A DNA stretch of 64,000 bases, from the NCBI RefSeq assembly GCF_902729405.1, contig NZ_LR746496.1:1116001-1180000 (forward strand), in the 5' to 3' direction. Position 1 is the first letter of the stretch. Each line of letters begins with the position of its first letter. This document shows positions 18,055-27,033 of the stretch, one piece after another. Below the pieces are notes generated by a model. It was given only the letters and a program-made list of their open reading frames with translations, was not told where the DNA came from and did no database searches. Source of the DNA: Acididesulfobacillus acetoxydans. GTDB taxonomy: Bacteria; Bacillota; Desulfitobacteriia; Desulfitobacteriales; Desulfitobacteriaceae. Made by a program: the position numbers and the translations under genes.

Positions 18055-18094
18055 TGGACGAATGACAACCCTGTGTGCTATAATAGAGTTGTCA
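18055..18094 (+). promoter_or_regulatory. otsAB promoter flanked by TGACAAC inverted repeat
   Basis: TATAAT at 18079-18084 with a weak -35 (TGGACG, 18055-18060). A perfect 7-bp inverted repeat TGACAAC (18063-18069) and GTTGTCA (18088-18094) brackets the -10, a geometry typical of repressor operators. The rest of the 17836-18055 gap shows nothing I can identify. Confidence 0.5.
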
Positions 18095-18145
18095 GGAAAC
18101 AACTGGACAGGATCTTGTTTCGGCTGGTAGAGGAGGAACGAACAG

Positions 18146-20443
18146 ATGCGATTATTGGTTGTTTCAAACAGGCTTCCGGTGAACGTAAGTGTGGCAGACG
18201 GACAGGTTCGCTTTACCCAGAGCACGGGAGGCCTGGTATCAGGGCTCAGTTCATATCTGGATTCGCTGGGTGGGTCTGTTTCCGGCGATGTCGAATATGT
18301 CTGGATTGGCTGGCCGGGGTTGACTGTTCCCGAGTCCCTGCAAGAGGAGGTGACAAGCCGCTTGCACGCGGATTTCCGGGCTCATCCGGTCTTCCTCACG
18401 GAGGAAGCCATGGACAAATTCTATCACGGGTTCTGTAATGAAATCATCTGGCCGCTGTTTCACTACTTCCCTTCCTATGCGAAGTATGAAAGCGACTATT
18501 GGCAAAATTACCGAGAGGTTAACGGGCTGTTTCGGGATGCGGTCTTGGCGGTGGCCGAACCGGGGGACATCATTTGGGTGCATGATTACCACCTGATGCT
18601 GCTGCCCAAGTTATTGAGTGAAGAATTGCCGGAAACCCCAGTGGGGTTTTTTCTGCATATCCCGTTTCCGTCTTACGAAATTTTCAGGCTTCTGCCTACC
18701 GACTGGGGAAACAAGATCTTGAAGGGGCTGCTGGGGTCCCGCTTGATTGGCTTTCATACTCAGGACTACACTCAGCATTTCCTCGACTGTGTGCGCATCC
18801 AGTTGGGGCTCGATGTTGTTGAAGGCTGGATCCGTGACCTGGGGCACCCGGTGCAGGCCGCTTCCTTTCCCATGGGCATTGATTTTGCCAGGTTCAACAG
18901 CCCGGCGGGGTTAGCGGATGTCGAGAAGTATCAAGCGAGCCTTGACCCCATCCTGGGCGGACTGAAGACGGTGTTATCCATCGACCGTTTGGACTACTCA
19001 AAAGGAATCGTTCATCGCCTGCGGGGATATGCGCTCTTCCTGGAGAAATATCCCGAATGGCTGGGGAAAGTGGTTCTGCTGCTGATCGTGGTCCCCTCTC
19101 GGATCGGGGTGGGGCATTATCGACTGCTGAAGAGGGAAATTGATGAAACGGTGGGCCGAATTAACGGCCGTTTTGGCAAGATAGGCTGGACGCCGATCAT
19201 TTACCAATATAAGTTTCTTCCCTTTGAGCCGCTGCTAGCCATGTATCGGAGCAGTGATGTGGCCCTGATCACACCTTTGCGCGACGGCATGAATCTCATT
19301 GCCAAGGAATACATTTCGGCCCGGGCCGATCGGACGGGCGTCCTGATCCTAAGTCACTTAGCCGGTGCTGTCAAAGAGGCGAGCGAGGCCTTGATCATCA
19401 ATCCCAACAGTCCGGAAGAAATTGCGGCGGCTTTGAAAGAGGCTTTAATGATGCCGGCGGAAGAACAGATTCGGCGAAATACCTTAATGCAAGAACGTTT
19501 TCGCAGTCACAATGTGGTTCAGTGGTCAGGCAACTTTTTGCAGAGGCTGTTGCCGGAGGCAGGCGTGAGTGTGGGGGAATCCGGTCGTTCCCCCGGCCCG
19601 GATATTCTGGAATCCCGGCCCCATGGCTTGAACCAAAGCGCGAAAGCTAAACTCTTCCAGAACTATGCCCGTGCCCGCCGCAGGCTGATCCTCTTGGATT
19701 ATGACGGCACTTTGGTCCCACTGGCGGCTAAGCCCGAGTTGGCGATCCCGGAGGCGGAGGTGGCGGAAACCCTGAGCGGGCTCACGTCCGTGCCGGGGAA
19801 CGATGTGGTGGTGGTCAGCGGCCGGGAGCGCACACTTTTGGACGAGTGGTTTGGCGGCCGCGGCTTGTCTTTGGTGGCTGAGCACGGTATCTGGGCTAAG
19901 GAAAAGGGTGCGGATGCCTGGCGTCTCACCTCGGACTATTCCAACGTCTGGCAGAGTAAGATCAAGCCGGTTTTGCTGGGCCTGTCGCAAAGGCTTCCCG
20001 GGACATTTGTCGAAGAAAAGGAATATGGCTTGGCCTGGCATTACCGCATGGCCAGGCCTAAGGAAGCCGAGAATCTAATCCTGAAGGTGGGTAAAACCCT
20101 GCAGCACCTGGCTGAGCGCTGGCAATTGGAATTGCTCCAGGGCAACAGGGTTATCGAGGTCATTCCCAAGGGTGTGGACAAAGGCAAAGCTGCTCTCGAA
20201 TGGCTGCAACGGGTGAACTATGATTTTGTCATGGCCATCGGAGATGACGAGACTGACGAGCGCATGTTCAGGATTTTGCCGGCGTGGGCTTATTCCGTCA
20301 AAGTGGGCGAAGGGCATTCACTGGCCCGCTTTGCGGTGGCAGGCCCTGCGGAAGTTTTGGCACTTCTGCGCAGTCTTGAACCGGAGCGAAGCGAGGAGAG
20401 TCAAACACCCCAAAAAATGCAGCCGGAGGCAGGTACTTTTTGA
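18146..20443 (+). CDS. Bifunctional trehalose-6-phosphate synthase/phosphatase (OtsA-OtsB fusion)
   Basis: The 765-residue protein has an N-terminal GT20 synthase (residues 1-470) and a C-terminal HAD phosphatase (residues 505-745). Synthase motifs are LLVVSNRLPVN, DIIWVHDYHLMLLP, FFLHIPFPSYEIFRLLP, SIDRLDYSKGI and TPLRDGMNLIAKEY. Phosphatase motifs are the DXDXT nucleophile LLDYDGTLVPL near residue 515, VVSGRERTLLDEW, EVIPKGVDKGKA and MAIGDDETDERMF. One chain can therefore convert UDP-glucose plus glucose-6-P to trehalose. ATG 18146 follows AGGAGG. It is followed by a GH13 glucosidase on the same strand. This is probably an osmotic or acid-stress compatible-solute system. Confidence 0.94.
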   Translation: MRLLVVSNRLPVNVSVADGQVRFTQSTGGLVSGLSSYLDSLGGSVSGDVEYVWIGWPGLTVPESLQEEVTSRLHADFRAHPVFLTEEAMDKFYHGFCNEIIWPLFHYFPSYAKYESDYWQNYREVNGLFRDAVLAVAEPGDIIWVHDYHLMLLPKLLSEELPETPVGFFLHIPFPSYEIFRLLPTDWGNKILKGLLGSRLIGFHTQDYTQHFLDCVRIQLGLDVVEGWIRDLGHPVQAASFPMGIDFARFNSPAGLADVEKYQASLDPILGGLKTVLSIDRLDYSKGIVHRLRGYALFLEKYPEWLGKVVLLLIVVPSRIGVGHYRLLKREIDETVGRINGRFGKIGWTPIIYQYKFLPFEPLLAMYRSSDVALITPLRDGMNLIAKEYISARADRTGVLILSHLAGAVKEASEALIINPNSPEEIAAALKEALMMPAEEQIRRNTLMQERFRSHNVVQWSGNFLQRLLPEAGVSVGESGRSPGPDILESRPHGLNQSAKAKLFQNYARARRRLILLDYDGTLVPLAAKPELAIPEAEVAETLSGLTSVPGNDVVVVSGRERTLLDEWFGGRGLSLVAEHGIWAKEKGADAWRLTSDYSNVWQSKIKPVLLGLSQRLPGTFVEEKEYGLAWHYRMARPKEAENLILKVGKTLQHLAERWQLELLQGNRVIEVIPKGVDKGKAALEWLQRVNYDFVMAIGDDETDERMFRILPAWAYSVKVGEGHSLARFAVAGPAEVLALLRSLEPERSEESQTPQKMQPEAGTF

Positions 20444-20517
20444 CGGGGAAGGAGTAGAATGAGACATGAGACCGTCGGGAATACTGACCCGGGTTACGGT
20501 ACAGACTGATCAACGGG

Positions 20518-22293
20518 GTGAATGATTTGGAGCGAACCTGGTGGAAAGAAGGGGTCGTCTATCAAATTTATCCGCGCAGTTTCCAGGACAGTAACGGTGA
20601 CGGGATTGGAGACCTCAGGGGTATCCTTTCCCGGCTGGATTATCTGCAGCGTTTGGGCGTGACGATTCTCTGGCTCAGTCCGGTTTACCGGTCGCCAAAC
20701 TATGACAACGGTTATGATATCAGCGACTATTATGCCATCATGCCGGAATTCGGCACGATGGCGGACTGGGAGGATCTGCTGGCCGAGGTGCATCGGCGCG
20801 GCATGAGACTGATCATGGACCTGGTGGTCAATCACACTTCGGATGAGCATCCTTGGTTTATCGCATCCCGTGACCGTGAAAGCCCCTATCGCGGCTATTA
20901 TATCTGGCGTCCGGGAAAAGAGGACGGCCGCGAGCCCAACAACTGGGCATCCGAGTTTGGCGGTTCGGCCTGGGAATTCGATGAAGCGAGCGGGGAGTAT
21001 TATCTTCACCTTTTTTCCCGGAGACAGCCTGATTTAAATTGGGAGAACAGGAGTCTGCGCCTCGACATCTACCGGATGATGACTTGGTGGTTGGAGAAAG
21101 GGATCGACGGTTTCCGGATGGACGTGATCAACCTGATTTCCAAAGATCAGACTTTGCCCGATGCTAAGAGGGAAAGTCCGGGAAGTCCGGCCTGGGGCAG
21201 GAAGTTTTATCGCAATGGGCCCCGGCTTCAGTACTTCCTGCGCGAGATGCATGCTAAAGTTCTGAGCAAGTACGATATCATGACAGTGGGGGAGACCCCG
21301 GGGGTCGATCCGGACAAAGCCCAAGCCTTGGCCGGGGAAGATCGGCACGAGCTGAGTATGGTCTTTCAGTTTCAACTGTTGGAAATCGATTATGAAGCCG
21401 GTGACAAATGGAAGATCGTACCCTGGAAACTGTCTGATTTCAAGAAGATCATCTCGTCTTGGCAAGACGGGTTAGAGGGGACGGGTTGGAACAGTCTCTT
21501 TCTTAACAACCATGACCAGCCCAGGGCCGTCTCCCGCTTCGGCGATGATACTGTCTTCAGAGTGCAGTCGGCGAAAATGCTGGCGACCTTGACCCACACT
21601 TTGCAGGGAACACCCTATATTTATCAGGGCGAAGAGATTGGCATGACCAATGTCAGGTTTCCCGAGATCTCTTCTTACCGTGATATAGACACGCTCAACT
21701 TTTACGAAGAGGGGCTGCGTTCGGGTTTGAGCCGGGAAGAAGTCTTGAAGACCATCTGGGCCAGGGGGCGTGACAATGCGCGGACCCCCATCCCTTGGGA
21801 CGAGACGGAAAACGGCGGTTTTACGAGCGGCGCGCCCTGGCTTAATCTCAATCCCAATTATGCCGAGATCAACGTGAAGAAAAGCCTGAATGAGCCGGAT
21901 TCTGTTTTCTATTATTACCAACGGTTAATCGAGCTGCGCAAAGAACGGCGGCTTTTGGTCTATGGCGACTATCACCTTCTTTTACCGGAGGATGAGCAAG
22001 TGTTTGCCTATCTGCGCACGCCGAGGATCCGGGGGGGCCGTTGTTTCACGGAAAAGCAGCTGGAAGAAGTGAAAAAAGTCGAGGAAGAGTTGTTTCGGGA
22101 TACCGGCAAGGAGATGATCCTGGTGGTTCTCAACTTTTCCGCTCAGCCGGCAACTTTCGTTCTGCCGGAGAAGGCTGCCTTTTCGATTTATCATTTGCTC
22201 CTGTGCAACTACCCCACCGGGCAGGAAGCACCGTTGCGCCTGGAGCTGAGGCCTTTTGAAGCCAGGGTTTACACTCTTGAGGCCTGTCCCTGA
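20518..22293 (+). CDS. GH13 alpha-glucosidase / trehalose-6-phosphate hydrolase-like
   Basis: The 591-residue protein is a GH13 glucosidase of the oligo-1,6-glucosidase/TreC branch. Motifs in order are VVYQIYPRSFQDSNGDGIGD, MDLVVNHTSDEHPWF, GFRMDVINLI (nucleophile Asp near 202), TVGETPG (acid Glu near 258) and FLNNHDQPR (Asp near 332), then a C-terminal beta domain. A short charged insertion (about residues 510-530: FTEKQLEEVKKVEEELF) interrupts that domain. It follows the trehalose synthesis gene by 75 bp, so trehalose-6-P or alpha-glucoside turnover is likely. Specificity cannot be settled from motifs. GTG 20518 lacks a clear ribosome binding site; TTG 20527 is an alternative. Confidence 0.88.
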   Translation: MNDLERTWWKEGVVYQIYPRSFQDSNGDGIGDLRGILSRLDYLQRLGVTILWLSPVYRSPNYDNGYDISDYYAIMPEFGTMADWEDLLAEVHRRGMRLIMDLVVNHTSDEHPWFIASRDRESPYRGYYIWRPGKEDGREPNNWASEFGGSAWEFDEASGEYYLHLFSRRQPDLNWENRSLRLDIYRMMTWWLEKGIDGFRMDVINLISKDQTLPDAKRESPGSPAWGRKFYRNGPRLQYFLREMHAKVLSKYDIMTVGETPGVDPDKAQALAGEDRHELSMVFQFQLLEIDYEAGDKWKIVPWKLSDFKKIISSWQDGLEGTGWNSLFLNNHDQPRAVSRFGDDTVFRVQSAKMLATLTHTLQGTPYIYQGEEIGMTNVRFPEISSYRDIDTLNFYEEGLRSGLSREEVLKTIWARGRDNARTPIPWDETENGGFTSGAPWLNLNPNYAEINVKKSLNEPDSVFYYYQRLIELRKERRLLVYGDYHLLLPEDEQVFAYLRTPRIRGGRCFTEKQLEEVKKVEEELFRDTGKEMILVVLNFSAQPATFVLPEKAAFSIYHLLLCNYPTGQEAPLRLELRPFEARVYTLEACP

Positions 22294-22374
22294 CGCTCGG
22301 AACCGTTAAAGGCAACAACAGGTTGAGCGCCGATAAAAAGCGGATAAGTGTGCTGTTTTCAGGAGCCGGCTTTG

Positions 22375-22413
22375 CGAGAGGGGCACTAGATCGATCATCT
22401 GGTGCCCTTCTCG
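22375..22413 (+). terminator. Terminator after GH13 gene
   Basis: Stem CGAGAGGGGCAC / GTGCCCTTCTCG (one mismatch) with an additional internal AGATCGATCATCT pairing, followed by AGCGTTTT. Confidence 0.7.
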
Positions 22414-22472
22414 AGCGTTTTAGGGGCGAGACAGTAGATGACAGGACCTGACGAAAGCGCAGGGTGTTGCAG

Positions 22473-22506
22473 GAAGGGGTTCCTTATGACCCGAGGAACC
22501 CCCTTG
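22473..22506. terminator. Hairpin ending the reverse-strand CWB2 remnant
   Basis: AAGGGGTTCCT / AGGAACCCCCTT forms an 11-bp stem with one bulge, 30 bp beyond the stop of the reverse-strand fragment. No long U-run is present. Confidence 0.45.
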
Positions 22507-22536
22507 TGAAGGACTTGGTCGTGGTGAAACCGTCAG

Positions 22537-22885
22537 CTATTTGACTAAGGCCCTCATAGCGCTGACCTGGCTGTCAGACACCACAGCCTTGCCGCCAACA
22601 ACCACAATATGGCTATTTTTGTCCTTGAGGGCGGTCAAATAGTTCTGGGTTGCAGTTGGCACAGAATTGTTGACCAGGATGACCGGAGAATTGGTTCGGG
22701 CGGCCAGGTTGCCGGCCACCAGCGCATCCACGAAATTCATACCGGTGGTGATGTATACAAAATCGGGTTTTAAATCTAAACCTCTGGCCACGGCAGTTGC
22801 CGTCCCAAACCGGTCAAGGCCCGAGTACCGGGTCGCTTTAGGCAGGGAATTAAGAACACTGTCACTGAACTGTAGCCGGGGCCGC
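22537..22885 (-). pseudogene. Fragment of a cell-wall-binding repeat 2 (CWB2) protein
   Basis: The minus-strand reading gives KATRYSGLDRFGTATAVARG, then PDFVYITTGMNFVDALVAGN, SPVILVNN and HIVVVGGKAVVSDSQV, which is one complete CWB2 repeat (Pfam 04122 type). Its upstream neighbour FGGPGYS is in a different frame, so a frameshift near 22880 separates it from the previous repeat. Intact proteins carry three repeats plus a signal peptide and an enzymatic domain, all missing here. It is the 3' end of a degraded surface protein. The 22886-23138 stretch upstream shows no gene. Confidence 0.7.
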
Positions 22886-23138
22886 CAAACATTCCAACAC
22901 TTTCTCCATTATTGCCTCTAAAAACCCCCGATGTCTCTATTTCTCGACAAGGATCGAAACCCTAGAATACGATGGGCCATCCGGCGGGCTTGACCCTTGA
23001 GTCCGGTTCGTTCGGCAGAGTATCCTCGTTCCGGATTTAACAAAGAGTTTACCTCAGATACACATCCGGTTAACACGCCCTTGCTAACATGAACTTAGAT
23101 TTAAGCCCAAATTAGCGGAGAGAAGGAGTTCATGCGGC

Positions 23139-23858
23139 ATGGCAGTGCCCCTGTCAGTCATCTTACTTATTGAGGACGACGTCTTAATTCAAGAACTGGT
23201 TAAGTTCAATTTGGAAAAAGAGGGCTTTGAGATTCTGGTTGCCGGTGATGGACGGAGGGGACTGGAACTAGCCAAGGCCAGGAAACCCCATTTGATTCTT
23301 TTGGATTTGATGCTGCCTGATTTGGATGGGTTCGAGGTTTGCAAAATCCTGCGTGCGGACGAGAGCATGGCGGAGGTTCCCATTATAATTTTGAGTGCCA
23401 GAGGCGAAGTGGTTGACAAAGTGATTGGTTTGGAACTGGGTGCGGACGACTATGTCAGCAAGCCCTTCAGTACGCGCGAGCTTTCGGCGCGAATTCGTGC
23501 CAGGCTGCGGGGGGACCGGCGGGCAAAAGATACCGGCCAGGAGGGATCAAAAGTCGTCTGGGGAGAATTGGAGGTTTGGCCGCAAAGTTACATTGTGACT
23601 TTGGGCGGTGAGCCGGTGAACCTCACCGTCAAAGAGTTCCAACTGCTCCTCATGCTGGTTTCCCATCCTTACCAGGTCTTCAGCCGGGAGTATTTGCTGG
23701 AAAAAATCTGGGGTTACAGCATCAATGGCGACACCCGTACGGTGGATGTGCACATCAGCACTTTGCGGAGCAAACTAAAGCGCCTGGAAAATGTACTGGA
23801 ATCTGTGCGCGGAATCGGTTACCGTTTCGCTTCGCCGGCGGGCGGGAGAAACTCCTAG
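23139..23858 (+). CDS. OmpR/PhoB-family response regulator (orphan)
   Basis: The 239-residue protein has a receiver domain (residues 7-122). The acidic pair is in LLIEDDVLIQE, the phosphoacceptor Asp in LILLDLMLPDLDGFE near 57, and the Lys in YVSKPFS near 106. A C-terminal winged helix ends DTRTVDVHISTLRSKL and VRGIGYRF. No histidine kinase is adjacent, so its sensor must be elsewhere. ATG 23139 lies downstream of GAAGGAG. Its position near a phospholipase-like gene and a Pho-box hints at, but does not prove, a role in phosphate control. Confidence 0.9.
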   Translation: MAVPLSVILLIEDDVLIQELVKFNLEKEGFEILVAGDGRRGLELAKARKPHLILLDLMLPDLDGFEVCKILRADESMAEVPIIILSARGEVVDKVIGLELGADDYVSKPFSTRELSARIRARLRGDRRAKDTGQEGSKVVWGELEVWPQSYIVTLGGEPVNLTVKEFQLLLMLVSHPYQVFSREYLLEKIWGYSINGDTRTVDVHISTLRSKLKRLENVLESVRGIGYRFASPAGGRNS

Positions 23859-23915
23859 TCTGTGAGGATTGAGGTGCGGTCCTTATAAGTGGAGGTTGCG
23901 GACTGAAATTCCTCT

Positions 23916-24629
23916 TCAGAGACTTAGGGTAACTCCCGTCAGTTTTTTACGAACAAAGTCCAAAAATCCTGCGGTCGTGCCGATCGTGAGCGGAATGAGT
24001 TTGCGGGCGGCTTCGGTATAGGAGGGCTCCGGGTTCCCCTGTTCCCAGGAGACGCGAGAGTAATAGGCGCGCGAGATCTTGGCGTTGTATTCCACCCATT
24101 GACTGGGATGTGAGAAATTCGGGTAGGACCCGCTTTCCAAAAGAGGAAATTCAGACCAGTGCCTGGCGGCCCACTTTTCAAATTCCTGGTGTCCGTTGAA
24201 AATCATTCCTACCGAATGATGGGGCACACACATGTCTTGAATCAAATGCAAAGCGGCGCCCAAAAAGAACATCCCTTTGAACACGTCTTTGTCCATAAAA
24301 GTCAAGGCTCTGTTGTAGTAATACTGACATTCGGCCGTGGCTCCGGGCCAGAGGATGCTTGCTCCTTTGCCGGGTTTACTGTAGAAGTGGTGCACGTTTT
24401 TCCAGCCTCGGTCAGCCCAGAGCAGACCCTTGCCCAAGGAGGCGTGATAGGGCCGGAAAAAGGTGGCCACGTCCGCTTTCCCGTCTCTAGTCAAAACGTC
24501 ATACGCTTGCTCCAGGCAATGGACATGCGTGACGCCGGGCGTGTCGAAAAGATACTGCAAAGGTCCGATCGGTGCGAGGAACATTTTGGTCAGGCGCCCG
24601 ATCGTCTGTCCCAATATTTCCTGTTTCAT
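23916..24629 (-). CDS. Zinc-dependent phospholipase C / S1-P1-nuclease-like protein
   Basis: The 237-residue protein has the metal ligands of the zinc-dependent phospholipase C fold: VTHVHCLEQAYDVL near residue 33 and the signature HLIQDMCVPHHS near 128, where H, D and HH bind zinc. YYNRALTFMDKDVFKGMFFLGAALH supplies the helix between them. There is no signal peptide, unlike secreted PLC toxins, so it may be cytoplasmic or exported another way. ATG 24629 follows a GGGGGGG run. It is convergent with the response regulator. A role in phospholipid turnover or phosphate scavenging is inference. Confidence 0.75.
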   Translation of the reverse strand: MKQEILGQTIGRLTKMFLAPIGPLQYLFDTPGVTHVHCLEQAYDVLTRDGKADVATFFRPYHASLGKGLLWADRGWKNVHHFYSKPGKGASILWPGATAECQYYYNRALTFMDKDVFKGMFFLGAALHLIQDMCVPHHSVGMIFNGHQEFEKWAARHWSEFPLLESGSYPNFSHPSQWVEYNAKISRAYYSRVSWEQGNPEPSYTEAARKLIPLTIGTTAGFLDFVRKKLTGVTLSL

Positions 24630-24904
24630 GAAACACCCCCCCGTTCATCCGCTTAAATTTTAAATCAAGAGGGTTAAGGGACGATTTGTTTCTTGTAAAT
24701 TGGGTGTAATAAGTTGGACCGGGAGTGTAAAAAATCCGGTTGCCTGAACTGAACCCCTGTTCTTGGCAGTGGAGACGTTTCCGATGGGCCCGCGTGCCTT
24801 TAAAAAGTCGCATCCGGGAATCAAGGTGCGGAATGTTACGCTTCCCTTGGCCTGCGGCATGAGAAGCGCAAAAGACCCCTCGGTCCGCCGGAGAGCCAGG
24901 GAAG

Positions 24905-24959
24905 TTTAACGAATTTTTAACCTGAATGTTAAACCGGGCTAACAATTTCTTTGTATGAT
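24905..24959 (+). promoter_or_regulatory. Pho-box-like promoter, unknown target
   Basis: Four hexamers at exact 11-bp spacing (TTTAAC 24905, TTTAAC 24916, TGTTAA 24927, GCTAAC 24938) precede a TATGAT -10 at 24954-24959. The geometry closely parallels the pstS promoter in this window, where the last repeat starts 15 bp before the -10 (16 bp here). It points to the plus strand, but no plus-strand gene begins before 25617. The transcript leader contains a stable hairpin at 24987-25021 (AGGGCGGG / CCCGCCCT). The 24630-24900 stretch holds nothing else I can identify. Confidence 0.6.
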
Positions 24960-25019
24960 GGGGCCGTGTCTCCGCCGCACGGCAAAGGGCGGGGACCTGT
25001 TAAGTTCAGGAACCCGCCC

Positions 25020-25289
25020 TCAGTGTGAAAGGGTCTTACTGTGTGAATAGGTTTCGCCGCTCGCTCCCTTGAGCGATCGCGGCGCCAGTCGAATTTTCTT
25101 ACTCCTATCACAAAATATAAAGTCTGGAGGTGGACACGTGCAACTTCGGCCTCTGCCTGCGCCCAAAAACTCGGTACAAGCAGAGTTTTCTTCGGCGCCC
25201 GGCTTCGCTGACAAGCTGTTCGGTGCTTCGAGGGATTCCAAACCGGCTGAGGCCAGGATCTCTTCGATAATCTCTTCCATTTTTCCCAC
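25020..25289 (-). CDS. Small hypothetical protein
   Basis: Eighty-nine residues start at GTG 25289 behind AGAAAGGAG. The N-terminus KMEEIIEEILASAGLESLEA is an acidic amphipathic helix, and the middle has a CTCPPP segment with three cysteines. I do not recognise a family. It runs antisense to the transcript expected from the Pho-box promoter, and the C-terminal third looks like random sequence, so it may be spurious. Confidence 0.3.
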   Translation of the reverse strand: MGKMEEIIEEILASAGLESLEAPNSLSAKPGAEENSACTEFLGAGRGRSCTCPPPDFIFCDRSKKIRLAPRSLKGASGETYSHSKTLSH

Positions 25290-25536
25290 AGGGTGTTCTC
25301 CTTTCTGCCGGCCTTTGGCAGCCGGTCTAAGCTAATCAAGTTACAGGTGAAGTTGCAGAAGTGACATGTCTCGGGCCATGCCGTCGGAAAACAGCTCGGG
25401 TCTTGTTTGATAACGGGGTTAAGAGGTTTATATCGTTACTAAGTATACAGTTTTCATGTAAGGTTTTTGCCCCGAATACATTAAAATAGTGTAAAGATCC
25501 TGCCGGCCTTGCCGTGACAGGGGAGGCCCGCGCTTT

Positions 25537-25558
25537 GCCCTCCGTTTAAACGGAGGGC
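25537..25558. repeat. 22-bp perfect palindrome upstream of phoH
   Basis: GCCCTCCGTTT and its exact complement AAACGGAGGGC abut without a loop, flanked by a further GCCCG / CGGGC pairing. It could be an operator or a terminator-like stem. It lies 58 bp before the phoH-like gene. The rest of the 25290-25616 gap is empty. Confidence 0.6.
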
Positions 25559-25616
25559 ACGGGCTGGGGGCTTGACGGCGGGTGATCAGACAAAAAGATA
25601 AAGGAAGTGTCTGTTT

Positions 25617-26951
25617 TTGGAAAAGGCATATGTCTTGGACACCAGTGTTCTCTTGCATGATCCCAAGGCCATTTTCCGGTTTGAAGAGAATGAAGTGATC
25701 ATTCCTTATGCGGTCCTGGAAGAAGTTGAGAGTACGAAACGATCTCCGGACAGTATCGGCCAGGCGGCCCGAGAGGTGATCCGCACTCTGGACCAACTGA
25801 GGGACAAGGGGCAACTGGCCGACGGGGTGCCCTTGGGCGGAGGGGGAAAGCTGCGGATCGAACTCAATCACACGACTGAGCCTCTGCTGCCCTTATTATC
25901 CGATCCCGCTCTGACCGACAACAGGATACTTACGGTCTGTGTCAATCTGGCAGCCGAAAGGCAGCAACCCGTCGTTTTGGTCACGAAGGACATTGCTATG
26001 CGCGTCAAGGGGGACGCCCTGGGGGTGGAGACCCAGGATTATTATAATGACAAAGTCAATCTTCCGGCGGCGTCCGAGGCGGCTTTGTCTTTGTCCCTCG
26101 AGGACGCGGAGGCCAATAGGCTTCTGGCCGAGGAAAAGTTAAGTTGGGAGACGGCCTTGCCGGTGAACGCCTGCGTCAAGGGGGTCACGACCGACGGGCA
26201 CATTCTGCCGCTCGTCTCATCCGCCAACGGTACGGAACTGGTCTATGTTCAGGAGCATAAGCGGGTGACCTGGGGTATTTTTCCTAAGAATTCAGAGCAG
26301 AATTGGGCCCTGCAGATGTTGAATAATCCGGAAATCAGGCTGGTCAGCCTTATCGGTCCGGCCGGAACGGGCAAGACCCTGCTGGCCTTGGCCAGCGGCT
26401 TGGAACAGACCGTGCAAGCCGGTGTCTATGCCGGTGTCCTCTGTGCCCGTCCCATCGTCCCTTTTGGCAAAGACATCGGTTATCTTCCCGGTGAGAAAGA
26501 ACAGAAAGTCCGCCCCTATATGCAGCCGATTTATGACAATCTCGAGTTTCTGCTGAGACCGAAACGGGAACGGGAGAGAGACAGGGACTATGAAAACGGC
26601 GCGGCGGTCGTGGAGAGTGCTATAGACTTGCTGAAAAGGAAAAACCAGCTGGAGATCGAAGTGCTCACCTACATTCGGGGGAGGAGCATCCCCAACCAGT
26701 TTATGATTATTGATGAAGCCCAAAATCTTTCCGTGCATGAGGTCAAGACGATTATCACCCGGGCGGGGGAAGGGACGAAGATCGTGCTCTGCGGGGACCA
26801 GGAGCAGATCGATCACCCTTACTTGGATAAGCAAAGCAACGGGTTGGCCCATGTCGCTTCACGCATGCAAGGGAAACCTTTTTATGCCCAAGTCTATCTG
26901 GTGCAGGGGGAGCGGAGCGAACTCGCCAGTTGGGCCGCGGAGCTGCTCTGA
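25617..26951 (+). CDS. PIN-PhoH protein (YlaK-like ATPase)
   Basis: The 444-residue protein fuses an N-terminal PIN nuclease domain (residues 1-130: AYVLDTSVLLHDPKAIFRF, VLEEVES, ALTDNRIL, VTKDIAMRVKG with the acidic residues) to a PhoH ATPase. The ATPase has Walker A GPAGTGKT near residue 246, VLCARPIVPFGKDIGYLPG, and Walker B FMIIDEAQNLSVHEVKTIITRAG, with CGDQEQIDHPYLD after it. This architecture acts as an ATP-dependent RNA helicase/nuclease in related PhoH2 proteins. TTG 25617 follows AAGGAAG. It ends at a strong terminator. Confidence 0.9.
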   Translation: MEKAYVLDTSVLLHDPKAIFRFEENEVIIPYAVLEEVESTKRSPDSIGQAAREVIRTLDQLRDKGQLADGVPLGGGGKLRIELNHTTEPLLPLLSDPALTDNRILTVCVNLAAERQQPVVLVTKDIAMRVKGDALGVETQDYYNDKVNLPAASEAALSLSLEDAEANRLLAEEKLSWETALPVNACVKGVTTDGHILPLVSSANGTELVYVQEHKRVTWGIFPKNSEQNWALQMLNNPEIRLVSLIGPAGTGKTLLALASGLEQTVQAGVYAGVLCARPIVPFGKDIGYLPGEKEQKVRPYMQPIYDNLEFLLRPKRERERDRDYENGAAVVESAIDLLKRKNQLEIEVLTYIRGRSIPNQFMIIDEAQNLSVHEVKTIITRAGEGTKIVLCGDQEQIDHPYLDKQSNGLAHVASRMQGKPFYAQVYLVQGERSELASWAAELL

Positions 26952-26996
26952 GTGAGCCGCGGGCCGGGGGAAAACTGTGGGTATAGTGATTCGGTT

Positions 26997-27033
26997 AGCT
27001 ATTGCCGGGGTCGGGTCCGGCAATAGCTTTTTT
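26997..27033 (+). terminator. Terminator of phoH-like gene
   Basis: Stem AGCTATTGCCGG / CCGGCAATAGCT with an 8-nt loop and a T6 tail. The following 290 bp to the ECF operon contain a TATAAT at 27148-27153 without a clear -35 partner and a short GTGGGA/TCTCAC hairpin; no riboswitch class was recognised. Confidence 0.9.

Noticed and set aside
22537-22791. Independent small cell-wall-binding gene
   Set aside because: The domain continues upstream without a start and is broken by a frameshift, so it is a fragment of a larger protein.
23048-23090. Pho box before the orphan response regulator
   Set aside because: TTAACA-like hexamers are present but spaced 14 bp apart, not 11.
25069-25335. Plus-strand 88-codon frame downstream of the Pho-box promoter
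   Set aside because: Appealing as the promoter's target, but it has no ribosome binding site and opposes a frame with a better one; neither is convincing.
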